Shown: one piece after another, positions 16,821 to 25,340 of the stretch
Layout: each line of letters begins with the position of its first letter
Position numbering within the stretch: position 1 is the stretch's first letter
DNA from: an uncultured Burkholderiales bacterium
Lineage (GTDB): Bacteria; Pseudomonadota; Gammaproteobacteria; Burkholderiales; Burkholderiaceae_C
Direction: 5' to 3'
NCBI GenBank assembly: GCA_903870145.1
Contig: CAIQBO010000001.1
Span: 33,688 to 97,687, forward strand
Length of the DNA stretch: 64,000 nucleotides
Made by a program: the position numbers and the translations under genes
Notes under the pieces: generated by a model
Seen by the model: only the letters and a program-made list of their open reading frames with translations
Told to the model about the DNA's origin: nothing
The model's database searches: none

Positions 16821-17711
16821 ATGCTCAGACTCGACCATCTCACCCATGTATACGCCAACGGCACCAAGGCCTTGGATGACGTCAGCCTGACAATTCCAGC
16901 CGGCATGTTCGGCTTGCTAGGCCCCAATGGTGCAGGCAAGTCAACCCTGATGCGCTGCATTGCCACACTGCAAACACCCACTGACGGCCGTATACAGTTT
17001 GGCGAGATTGACGTGATTCGCGAGCCCGAAAAGCTGCGCGCCACACTGGGCTACTTGCCCCAGGACTTTGGTGTGTATCCGCGGGTTTCAGCCTATGACC
17101 TGCTGGACCATTTGGCCGTTCTCAAAGGAATTTCCAACAATGCACAGCGCAAAGACACGGTCGACACGCTGCTCGTGCAGGTCAATCTGTGGGATGTCCG
17201 CAAGAAAGCAGTGGCTGGATTTTCGGGAGGCATGCGGCAGCGCTTTGGCGTTGCACAAGCCCTGATCGGCAACCCCAGCCTGATCATTGTCGATGAGCCC
17301 ACCGCTGGCTTAGACCCTGAAGAGCGCAATCGATTTAACAACTTGCTGTCCAAAATTGGCGAAACCGTGGTGGTTATTTTGTCAACACACATCGTGGAAG
17401 ACGTTGCCGATCTTTGCCCCCGCATGGCGATCATCAGCAACGGCCGCATCGTGCAAACAGGTGCGCCCGCAGAATTGGTGAAAGAGTTGAGTGGTCGTGT
17501 TTGGCGCCGTTCGGTAGATTCAGCTGCGTTGACCCAATACCAATCAGACATGAACGTCATCTCTAATCGACTGCGAGCTGGCCAAACGGTCATTCATGTG
17601 CTCGCCGACAGCATGCCAGAAGCTGGGTTTGAATGTGTCGAGGGCGGCCTTGAAGACCTTTACTTCGCAACACTTTCCACCTCGCGAAAAACCTCAGAAA
17701 CAACCCACTGA
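16821..17711 (+). CDS. ABC transporter ATP-binding protein
   Basis: 296 residues. Walker A GPNGAGKST (about 33-41), Q-loop YLPQDFG, signature FSGGMRQRFGVAQAL, Walker B LIIVDEPTAGLDPEERNR and switch His in LSTHIVEDV. It is of the drug/lipid exporter ABC-2 type rather than an importer ATPase. The gene lies 12 bases upstream of the giant permease/M1-aminopeptidase gene, and in known cases these two genes form one transporter. The C-terminal 75 residues after the ATPase domain are a divergent extension. Probably the energising subunit of the neighbouring permease. Confidence 0.93.
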   Translation: MLRLDHLTHVYANGTKALDDVSLTIPAGMFGLLGPNGAGKSTLMRCIATLQTPTDGRIQFGEIDVIREPEKLRATLGYLPQDFGVYPRVSAYDLLDHLAVLKGISNNAQRKDTVDTLLVQVNLWDVRKKAVAGFSGGMRQRFGVAQALIGNPSLIIVDEPTAGLDPEERNRFNNLLSKIGETVVVILSTHIVEDVADLCPRMAIISNGRIVQTGAPAELVKELSGRVWRRSVDSAALTQYQSDMNVISNRLRAGQTVIHVLADSMPEAGFECVEGGLEDLYFATLSTSRKTSETTH

Positions 17712-17723
17712 GAAGGCCTTGAC

Positions 17724-20700
17724 ATGCTAAAGCACATCGCAGCCTTTGAAATCAGGTACCAACTTCGATCGCCACTTTTCGTGGTGAGTTTCTTATTATT
17801 TTTTCTACTCGCGTTTGGTGCAGTCACCTCCGATCAAATTCAAATTGGCGGCAAGGGCAACGTCAACATCAACTCGCCTTTCGCCATTTTGCAAACGCTG
17901 GCGATCATGAGCACGTTTGCGATTTTCATCGTCACGTCGTTTGTCGCCAACGTGGTGATCCGTGACGACGAAACCGGCTTTGCACCGATTCTTCGAGCCA
18001 CCCAGATCAACAAATTTGAATACTTATTGGGCCGATTTTCAGGCGCATTGTTGGTTGCCATTTTGGTTCAGTGTGCAGTTCCGCTGGCCATGCTGGCGGG
18101 GTCTTTCATGCCTTGGTTGGACACCGAAAAAATTGGTCCCTTGGAATGGAGCCATTACGCATATGCCTTGCTGATTTTCTGCCTGCCCACCGTGTTTGCC
18201 ATGGGCGCTGGTTTTTTTGCACTCGCTACAGTCACCCGCTCCATGATGTGGACCTATGTGGGAGTGATCGGATTCTTGGTTTTGTTTGTGGTCTCGCGCA
18301 TCATGATGCGCGACCCCGCATATGACGACCTGGGCGCAATTCTGGATCCGTTTGCGGTCAGCACGCTGTCCCACGTTACCAAGTACTGGACCGCAGACGA
18401 CCGCAATACTTTGCTGCCACCTTTGCACGGCATGTTGCTCTACAACCGCCTGCTGTGGATGAGTGTGGGCATCGCCTTTTTTGCACTGGCTTATGGGCTT
18501 TTCCGGTTCGAGGCCAAGCCCAATAAGAGCATCAAGCCCGAAAGCACAAGTCAAATCGACCTGACTGCGCCAGCGCTCAAACCCCTGGCCAATCCGAGAA
18601 ACGACCAGAGCACACGCCGCTTACAATTTGGCGCACTGACTCGCTTTGACATGGCTTTTGTGTTCAAGAGTCCAGCCTTCTTTGTGCTATTAGGTCTGGG
18701 CATTTTCAACGCCTTTGGCAGTTTGTTCTCCGTGGTAGATGTCAGGGGAGAAATCTATCTGCCGGTTACCCGGGAGGTTGTCAATGCGCTGTCAGGCAGC
18801 TTCACGATCATTCCCGTCATCATTGCCATCTACTACAGTGGTGAGTTGGTCTGGCGCGACCGTGACCGCCGAATGCACGAGATCATCGATGCCACCGCAG
18901 CCCCAAACTGGGCCTTTTTATTGCCCAAAGTCATTGCCATTGCGCTGGTGCTTCTGGCCACATTTGTACTTGCTGCCATATTTGGCATGGGTTTTCAATT
19001 GTTCCACGGCTTTATGCAAATTGACCCTAAGGCCATGGCACTTTGGTTTATTTTGCCCAACTTCATTGGCGCTGTGCAACTGGCCATATTGAGCATCTTC
19101 GTGCAAGCTTTGGTGCCACAAAAAGCCATGGGCTGGGGTGTCATGCTGATCTACATCGTGGCCAGCATCACACTGGGCATGCTGGGCTTTGAACACAAGC
19201 TCTACAACTACGGCGATTCTGCGGCAGTTCCCTTGTCAGACATGAATGCGATGGGTCATTTTTGGATCGGTCGGGCTTGGCATCAAGCCTACTGGTTGGC
19301 GTTTGGCGGCATGCTGCTGGTAGTAACTCATTTGCTTTGGCGCCGCGGCGCGGAAACGCGCCTCCAACCCCGCTTTGCGCTTGTGCGTTTTCGCCTGCGT
19401 GGCATTCCAGGCGCACTGATGGGGGTTTTTGCCCTGACCTGGGTGGGCTTGGGTGGCTGGATTTTCTACAACACCAACGTCCTGAACGACTACACCACCG
19501 AACCCGAAACGGAGCAATTGGCTGGCGACTATGAGAAAAAGTTATTGCCCTTTGAAAACTTGCCACAGCCCACCATACAACACGTCAGCCTGAAGGTCGA
19601 TCTGTACCCCCAAAGCATTCGCGCCGAGACGCAGGGCGAGTACATTCTAAAGAACAAAACAGACCAAGCCCTGAGCCGAGTTGATGTTCAGTTTGACCGT
19701 GACCTGAAGGTGCTAGACCTGGCCCTAGACGGTGCAAGCGTGCAAAAAGAATTCCCCGAGTTTGGCCACCGCATTTTTGCACTGAACACGCCCATGCAGC
19801 CGGGTGAACTTCGGCGCTTGAAATTCAAAACGCGACTGGAACAAGCAGGTTTTGTCAATGCAAGGCCAATGACCCGCATTGTGGGCAATGGCAGTTTTCT
19901 GGACAACTTTGCCCTGACTCCAGTGCTGGGCGTCTCCAGAAATGCAGTCTTGCAAGATCGCGCCAAGCGCCGCAAATATGGTTTACCGTCCGAGTTGCGC
20001 CCTCCCAAACTGGAGGACATGGCGGCCAACGCACACCACTATTTGCGCCATGACAGTGACTGGGTCACTGCCGACATTACTTTGAGTACCGACGCCGATC
20101 AAACCCCTCTGGCACCGGGCTACACAGTCAGCGACACCATTGCCAATGGGCGGCGCACCCTGATCACCCGAACGCAAGCGCCCATCCAAAATTTCTTTTC
20201 ATTGCAGTCTGCGCGTTATGCCATCACCCAGGATCAGTGGCTGGCGCCCAACGGAAAACCGGTGGAGCTCAGTGTCTACCACCACCCCGATCACCCCAGC
20301 AACGTGACACGCATGCTCAAAGCCATGAAGGCCTCACTGGCGCTGTACAGCGCTGAGTTTTCGCCCTACCAATTCACGCAAGCGCGGGTGTTGGAGTTCC
20401 CTGCATATGCCAACTTTGCGCAGTCGTTTGCCAACACCGTGCCCTACTCCGAGTCTCTGGGGTTCATCCAAAACTTCAAAGATGAAGACAAAGACGAAAA
20501 AATTGACATGGTGACCTACATCACGGCCCATGAAATTGCGCACCAATGGTGGGCCCACCAGGTCATTGGTGCCGATAAGCAGGGCATGACTCTGCTGTCA
20601 GAATCTTTCTCACAGTATTCGGCATTGCTGGTGATGGAAAGCCTCTATGGCAAAGAACAAATTCGAAAATTTCTGAAAATTGAGCTCGACCGCTACCTGC

Positions 20701-21326
20701 GACAACGTGGCAGTGATGCCGTTGAAGAATTACCCTTGAATCGGGTAGAAAACCAAGGGTATATCCACTACCAGAAAGGCTCTTTGGCCATGTACTGGCT
20801 CAAAGAAGTCGTGGGTGAGAAGGCCGTGAACAGCGCATTGAAAAAATTTCTGGAGCAGTTCGCATTCAAATCAGCCCCCTACCCCTCTAGCACCGATTTT
20901 TTACGCATTTTGCGCGCCCAAGCTGGCCCGCAGCACGAGCAACTGATCGTGGATCTGTTCGAAAAAATTACCCTCTACGACCTCAAGGCCACCGACGCCA
21001 AAGCCACCCTGCGCCCCGATGGCAAGTTTGATGTGACTTTCACCGTCGATGCTCAAAAAATGTATGCCGACGGCAAAGGCAAAGAGACGCAAAGCCCTCT
21101 GGCCGAAGATTTTGACATTGGGGTGTTCACTGTGGAGCCAGGCAAGAAAGGCTACAAGCGCGAGTCAATTTTGCTGATGGAACGGCGCCCACTCAAATCA
21201 GGTAAACAGACCATCTCGGTTGTGGTCAGTGCCATGCCAAAGTTTGTCGGGGTCGATCCCTACAACATGCGAATTGACCGCAACTCCAATGACAATTTCA
21301 GCAAAGTCGAGGGTGCATCGCCATAG
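17724..21326 (+). CDS. ABC-2 permease fused to M1-family aminopeptidase
   Basis: 1200 residues. The first 580 hold about twelve hydrophobic segments in two ABC-2-like halves (for example PLFVVSFLLFFLLAFGAVTS, LGRFSGALLVAILVQCAVPL, FFVLLGLGIFNAFGSLF, GIPGALMGVFALTWVGLGG). The C-terminal part, facing the periplasm by prediction, is an M1 zinc aminopeptidase: H936-E937-x-x-H940 in HEIAHQWWAHQ and the third ligand Glu960 in LLSESFSQYSALLVME. The zinc spacing is HExxH-x19-E, one residue longer than the textbook x18. Known as ABC transporter permease/M1 family aminopeptidase, with an unknown physiological substrate. It pairs with the upstream ATPase; both ORFs are intact. Confidence 0.92.
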   Translation: MLKHIAAFEIRYQLRSPLFVVSFLLFFLLAFGAVTSDQIQIGGKGNVNINSPFAILQTLAIMSTFAIFIVTSFVANVVIRDDETGFAPILRATQINKFEYLLGRFSGALLVAILVQCAVPLAMLAGSFMPWLDTEKIGPLEWSHYAYALLIFCLPTVFAMGAGFFALATVTRSMMWTYVGVIGFLVLFVVSRIMMRDPAYDDLGAILDPFAVSTLSHVTKYWTADDRNTLLPPLHGMLLYNRLLWMSVGIAFFALAYGLFRFEAKPNKSIKPESTSQIDLTAPALKPLANPRNDQSTRRLQFGALTRFDMAFVFKSPAFFVLLGLGIFNAFGSLFSVVDVRGEIYLPVTREVVNALSGSFTIIPVIIAIYYSGELVWRDRDRRMHEIIDATAAPNWAFLLPKVIAIALVLLATFVLAAIFGMGFQLFHGFMQIDPKAMALWFILPNFIGAVQLAILSIFVQALVPQKAMGWGVMLIYIVASITLGMLGFEHKLYNYGDSAAVPLSDMNAMGHFWIGRAWHQAYWLAFGGMLLVVTHLLWRRGAETRLQPRFALVRFRLRGIPGALMGVFALTWVGLGGWIFYNTNVLNDYTTEPETEQLAGDYEKKLLPFENLPQPTIQHVSLKVDLYPQSIRAETQGEYILKNKTDQALSRVDVQFDRDLKVLDLALDGASVQKEFPEFGHRIFALNTPMQPGELRRLKFKTRLEQAGFVNARPMTRIVGNGSFLDNFALTPVLGVSRNAVLQDRAKRRKYGLPSELRPPKLEDMAANAHHYLRHDSDWVTADITLSTDADQTPLAPGYTVSDTIANGRRTLITRTQAPIQNFFSLQSARYAITQDQWLAPNGKPVELSVYHHPDHPSNVTRMLKAMKASLALYSAEFSPYQFTQARVLEFPAYANFAQSFANTVPYSESLGFIQNFKDEDKDEKIDMVTYITAHEIAHQWWAHQVIGADKQGMTLLSESFSQYSALLVMESLYGKEQIRKFLKIELDRYLRQRGSDAVEELPLNRVENQGYIHYQKGSLAMYWLKEVVGEKAVNSALKKFLEQFAFKSAPYPSSTDFLRILRAQAGPQHEQLIVDLFEKITLYDLKATDAKATLRPDGKFDVTFTVDAQKMYADGKGKETQSPLAEDFDIGVFTVEPGKKGYKRESILLMERRPLKSGKQTISVVVSAMPKFVGVDPYNMRIDRNSNDNFSKVEGASP

Positions 21327-21363
21327 TGCGCACATCTGCATCTGCTGCCACTTGGTGTGCAAA

Positions 21364-22281
21364 CTATGGGGCGTTTCTTTTCGCAGAAATTGGAGCGGGA
21401 GGCTGCGCCAATTCGACCATCCCATAAGGGCCAACCAGTTCACCGCGCCATTGGTCACCCTGGACCAGCGCTTTGACTGGTTGGAGCTCCCCTCGTGCGT
21501 TCAGAAAACTGAAATGCAAGATGTCTCCGTCAATTCTTGCGCCTAACAAGGCTTGTGTTTTTCCACCCGTTGTCAATGTGCCCGACAAACGCTGAAAACG
21601 TTGCTCCAAATAGATGGTGTGCTCTTTTTCCGCTGGCAATTGAGACAAGCCCGTCAGCGTCCAGTGGCCATGAACAAGCGCAGGCACACGCCACAAATAA
21701 GCGGTTTGACCAGACCATTCAATGACTTGGTCTGGCTCCCAATCTCCCATTGAAAAGTTATTGGAGACCACTCGCGTGCCCGGCTTCATTTTTAAAACCA
21801 AAGGGCGCAGTTTGGCGTTCAATTCTTCCAACAAGTACAAAGTCACAACTGTGGCAGATGAGAAATCTTCTCGAAAAATATCACCCTGAATTATTTTCAC
21901 GCGCTGTGCAACCCCAGCGCGTTCGGCATTGGCTTGCGCCAACTTGGCCAACTTTTCGTTGTATTCAATGCCCACAGCTCTCGCACCGTATTGCTTGGCG
22001 GCGGCAATGGCAATGTTGCCGTCTCCTGCGCCCAAGTCATAAACCAAGTCATCTGCACTGACTTTTGCCGCATCCAACATTCGGCTGATCAAGTCATCAC
22101 GACTGGCAATCCAAACAACATCTTTACCCGCCTGCCCTCTTTGCGGTTTGTAGGCGGCCTGCGGCTCGACCGCACAACCACCGAGAAAGCCAGTGAGCAC
22201 AGACAAGCACAAGACGACTGCACAAGCGGTGCAACGGTTTCCTGCAGGGCTTTTGAAAAATATGGGCATTTGCGCCTTCAT
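21364..22281 (-). CDS. class I SAM-methyltransferase-fold protein with lipoprotein signal
   Basis: 305 residues. The N-terminus has a hydrophobic signal with a lipobox-like LGGCAVEP (Cys at about 36), then the methyltransferase core: DDLVYDLGAGDGNIAIAAAKQYGARAVGIEYN (motif I and acidic loop) and GDIFREDFSSATVVTLYLLEELN. The fold is that of the class I family, so SAM binding is expected from sequence. The apparent export signal is odd, since SAM is a cytosolic metabolite; the signal may be a membrane anchor with a cytoplasmic domain. The last 90 residues form an extra beta-rich region (LVHGHWTLTG, QRFQRLSGTLTTGGKT). Divergent from another exported methyltransferase-fold gene. Confidence 0.82.
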   Translation of the reverse strand: MKAQMPIFFKSPAGNRCTACAVVLCLSVLTGFLGGCAVEPQAAYKPQRGQAGKDVVWIASRDDLISRMLDAAKVSADDLVYDLGAGDGNIAIAAAKQYGARAVGIEYNEKLAKLAQANAERAGVAQRVKIIQGDIFREDFSSATVVTLYLLEELNAKLRPLVLKMKPGTRVVSNNFSMGDWEPDQVIEWSGQTAYLWRVPALVHGHWTLTGLSQLPAEKEHTIYLEQRFQRLSGTLTTGGKTQALLGARIDGDILHFSFLNARGELQPVKALVQGDQWRGELVGPYGMVELAQPPAPISAKRNAP

Positions 22282-22418
22282 TGGTTAGGAATTATTTTAA
22301 ACAAGCTGGGCTTTTTCTGCCTGCGCCCTCCTTTCACAGCCCCTTTGGCCTTTCGTGATGTGGCATAGTCATGAACCAAGCCTTGTGAACGAACCGGCCT
22401 GAGTTTCAGGAAAATTTT

Positions 22419-23234
22419 ATGCCCGCCTATTTAAAATATATCTCTCACTTTTGCGCGGTGCTCACTTTGCTCACCGGCGTGTCCTTTGCGCAAACACCTC
22501 GTGCGCAGACTTTTGAGCCCTTGCTGGCTGCTGCGCACCGAACGCCAAGCAATGTGGTGCGTGATCCGTTTCGTCATCCGGCTGAAACATTGGCATTTTT
22601 TGGCATTCAACCTCATCACACTGTGGTTGAAATTCTTCCCGGAAGCAGCGGCTACTACATGGAAATCTTGGCGCCTTGGCTCAAAGACAAAGGCTTGTAC
22701 ATTGCTGCCAATCGCGATGCGTCGCTGCCCCAATACATCCCCGATCATCAAAAACTTTTAAAGCGCCTGCAAGACGAATCTGCTTTGTACGGCAAAGTGG
22801 TGGTTACCCAATTCAGAGCTGACCATCACCCCATTGCACCTGCGGGCAGTGCCGACGTGGTGATCAGTTTTCGCAATCTGCATAACTGGATGGAGCGCAA
22901 CGAGTTGCAGGAGTCGCTCAAGACCTTTTACTTGGCTCTGAAACCTGGTGGGGTGCTGGGCATTGTGGACCACAGAGGCCGCACCGACCAGAGCCAATCT
23001 GCACAAATTCTGTCGGGCTATGTGCGCCAGGACGTGGCCATTGAGCTGATCGAAAAAGCAGGCTTCAAGCTCGACGCCAGCTCCGAACTCAATGCCAACC
23101 CCAAAGACACAAAAGACCACCCGGAAGGCGTTTGGACTTTGCCGCCCGCCTACCGCATGAAAGACAAAGACCGAGAAAAATATGCCGCCATGGGCGAAAG
23201 CGATCGTTTCACCTTGAGGTTTGTAAAACGCTGA
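22419..23234 (+). CDS. class I SAM-methyltransferase-fold protein with signal peptide
   Basis: 271 residues. Signal peptide about 1-24 (FCAVLTLLTGVSFAQTP), then a degenerate methyltransferase core: VVEILPGSSGYYMEILAPWLKDKGLYIAANRD replaces the usual glycine-rich D/E-x-G-x-G-x-G with a weaker motif, and SADVVISFRNLHNWM and ALKPGGVLGIVDHRG follow. Homologues are annotated as class I SAM-dependent methyltransferases or predicted periplasmic proteins. AGGA precedes the ATG. The weak motif I and the clear signal peptide make enzymatic methylation uncertain. Confidence 0.82.
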   Translation: MPAYLKYISHFCAVLTLLTGVSFAQTPRAQTFEPLLAAAHRTPSNVVRDPFRHPAETLAFFGIQPHHTVVEILPGSSGYYMEILAPWLKDKGLYIAANRDASLPQYIPDHQKLLKRLQDESALYGKVVVTQFRADHHPIAPAGSADVVISFRNLHNWMERNELQESLKTFYLALKPGGVLGIVDHRGRTDQSQSAQILSGYVRQDVAIELIEKAGFKLDASSELNANPKDTKDHPEGVWTLPPAYRMKDKDREKYAAMGESDRFTLRFVKR

Positions 23235-23349
23235 GGGGGTGTTCACAAAAGTCACGGGCCTGAACAACACATTGCCCCACGAAACTCAGTTGAAATATAT
23301 TGAGAGCACAATAGGCTCTTGTGTTAGCTCACTTCAATAGGATCGCACT

Positions 23350-24252
23350 ATGCATCGTTTATTTTTGTCAAAATTAATTTTGACTTGCTCGTTGGCCTTG
23401 TCCAGCGCCATGGTCTTTGCATTGCCTTCACCCAAAGACATTGATGCAGCGGTCAGTGCAGGCCATCTGTCGCAAGCTGAGTCCATGCTGCGAGAAGTCA
23501 TCCAAGAAAAACCGCAAAGTGCAAAAGCGCACTACGAACTAGGCCAAGTGCTGGCCCGCGAAGCCCGCTACGCGGATGCGCAAATGGCTTTGAAGAAGGC
23601 CAAGGAATTAGACCCTTCATTGAAATTTGCAGCAAGCCCTGAAAAATTCAACGAAACATTTGACAAAGTCACCCGCATGGCGCAAGCGCCTAGCGGGCCA
23701 ACGGTTTCTTCGGGCTTGTCTCCAACGGCCTCCAGCCCTGCTGGCGCTGCAGCGCCAGCCCCGAGCGCCCCTTCCTTCCCATCAAGTTATATCTGGATTG
23801 GCATTGCAGGCTTGGTGATTCTGGCCTTGGTGTTGCGTCGCTCCAAAGCGAACACGGCACCCGCTGCGACTGCCTTTTCGGGTAGCCCAGGCGTGCAACC
23901 CATGCCAGGCGGCATGGCCACTGCGCCCAGAGGCTTTGGCGCACAGTACGCGCCCAACGCACCCATGAATGGTCCCGGCTACGCGCCTCAGCAGCCCATG
24001 GGTGGCATGGGCTCGGGCATTGGCGGCGCCGTGATTGGCGGATTGGCTGGCGTTGCTGCAGGTTATGCATTGTCCAAAGCTCTGGATGGTGGTGACCGCC
24101 ACAACAGCAACTCGGCCAATGCCAACCCTGCGGGCAGCAGCGCATACACCCCCATTGACACGCCGGCTCAGCAAGACATAGGCAGTTTTGATGTTGGATC
24201 TGAAGGCGGTTGGGGTGACGACTCTGGCTCTGGTGGGGACGACAGTTGGTAA
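23350..24252 (+). CDS. TPR-containing exported protein with glycine-rich C-terminus
   Basis: 300 residues. Signal sequence 1-25 (LILTCSLALSSAMVFALPSP), then tetratricopeptide-like helices (about 28-95: AGHLSQAESMLREVIQEKPQSAKAHYELGQVLAREARYADAQMALKKAKELDP). A proline/alanine/serine-rich linker leads to one transmembrane helix (about 148-163, IWIGIAGLVILALVLRR). A low-complexity Gly/Met/Pro region with a second hydrophobic glycine stretch (IGGAVIGGLAGVAAGYALS) follows, ending in an acidic Gly/Asp/Ser tail. It probably acts as a membrane-anchored scaffold; no function is evident. An AGGAT precedes the ATG. Confidence 0.78.
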   Translation: MHRLFLSKLILTCSLALSSAMVFALPSPKDIDAAVSAGHLSQAESMLREVIQEKPQSAKAHYELGQVLAREARYADAQMALKKAKELDPSLKFAASPEKFNETFDKVTRMAQAPSGPTVSSGLSPTASSPAGAAAPAPSAPSFPSSYIWIGIAGLVILALVLRRSKANTAPAATAFSGSPGVQPMPGGMATAPRGFGAQYAPNAPMNGPGYAPQQPMGGMGSGIGGAVIGGLAGVAAGYALSKALDGGDRHNSNSANANPAGSSAYTPIDTPAQQDIGSFDVGSEGGWGDDSGSGGDDSW

Positions 24253-24425
24253 TTCCGAGCACCTAGTTCAAGCCTGATGGGGCTCAAAGAAAAGCGCCCC
24301 CAATTGACACGTGGACTCCCAAGTAATCGGTGGTTATTGGCTGCCAAAATGTGCCAAAATGGTCGCCGAGATGCGAGCCATCAAGTTCAATTCCAACTTA
24401 ACGATTAGCACTTTGGGAGACTGTC

Positions 24426-25340
24426 ATGATTAAACTTGCACTGATCGGGCAACAAGATTTTGGCAAAGCCGTGTTGGAGGCTTTCATTGCCAGAGGCGAC
24501 CAAGTCGCCGGTGTCTTTTGCAAACCTGAAGGCCCTAGCGAGCGCCCTGACAGTCTGCGCTTGGCTGCGCAGGCTTTGGGCATACCCATCTATCAGTTTG
24601 CCAGCCTCAAGAGCCCTGAAGCTGAGCAAGCCATGCGTGATCTCCAACCCGACATTGGCATCATGGCGTTTGTATTGCAATTTGCCCCTCAAGCCTTCGT
24701 CAACATTCCAGCGCACGGCACGATTCAATACCATCCTTCCCTTTTACCCAAATACCGAGGCCCCTCTTCCATCAGTTGGCCTATTGCCATGGGCGAGACT
24801 CAAACCGGCTTGACGATTTTTCGCCCTACTGACGGCTTGGATGAAGGCCCAGTGATTTTACAAAAGACCTGCGACATTGGCCCCAACGACACACTGGGCA
24901 AGATCTACTTCAACTCCTTGTTTCCCTTGGGCGTGCAAGCCATGCTGGAGGCCGCTGACTTGGTGGTCAACGGCCAGCATACGCAAACCATTCAAGATGA
25001 AACCCAAGCCAGCTACCAAGGATGGTTCAAATCGGATGAGTCGCAAATCCATTGGGGGCAGAGCGTTGACCAAGTCTATAACCTGATCCGTGCCTGCAAC
25101 CCCGCACCTGGCGCATGGACACAATTGGCCGGGGTCAAAGTGTCTTTATACGATTGCCACAAACATATTTCACGCCGCTATGAAGATGTTCAAGGAAAAA
25201 CAGGGATGGTTGCAAGAGTCACTGACACCTCCATCTTCATCAACGCGCAAGGCGGCCAAATTGAGGTCCTTCAATTGAAGCCCCAAGGGGGCTCCAAAAT
25301 GAATGCGGCAGAGTTTTGGCGCGCCAACGCACCTCAGTGA
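24426..25340 (+). CDS. formyltransferase-family protein, 10-formyl-THF hydrolase domain-like
   Basis: 304 residues. The N-terminal formyl-transferase domain starts KLALIGQQDFGKAVLEAF and contains YHPSLLPKYRGPSSISW (catalytic His in the HPSLLPxyRG motif) and TDGLDEGPVILQK (catalytic Asp). The C-terminal OB-like domain includes VYNLIRACNPAPGAW. The N-terminal motifs resemble the hydrolase domain of 10-formyltetrahydrofolate dehydrogenase (ALDH1L) more than classical Fmt, where an Asn precedes the His; here the residue is Gln (TIQYH). It stands alone without the ALDH half. Likely role: one-carbon folate metabolism or modification of an amine; the essential fmt gene is presumably elsewhere. It overlaps the end of the convergent permease gene by seven bases. 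Confidence 0.85.
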   Translation: MIKLALIGQQDFGKAVLEAFIARGDQVAGVFCKPEGPSERPDSLRLAAQALGIPIYQFASLKSPEAEQAMRDLQPDIGIMAFVLQFAPQAFVNIPAHGTIQYHPSLLPKYRGPSSISWPIAMGETQTGLTIFRPTDGLDEGPVILQKTCDIGPNDTLGKIYFNSLFPLGVQAMLEAADLVVNGQHTQTIQDETQASYQGWFKSDESQIHWGQSVDQVYNLIRACNPAPGAWTQLAGVKVSLYDCHKHISRRYEDVQGKTGMVARVTDTSIFINAQGGQIEVLQLKPQGGSKMNAAEFWRANAPQ

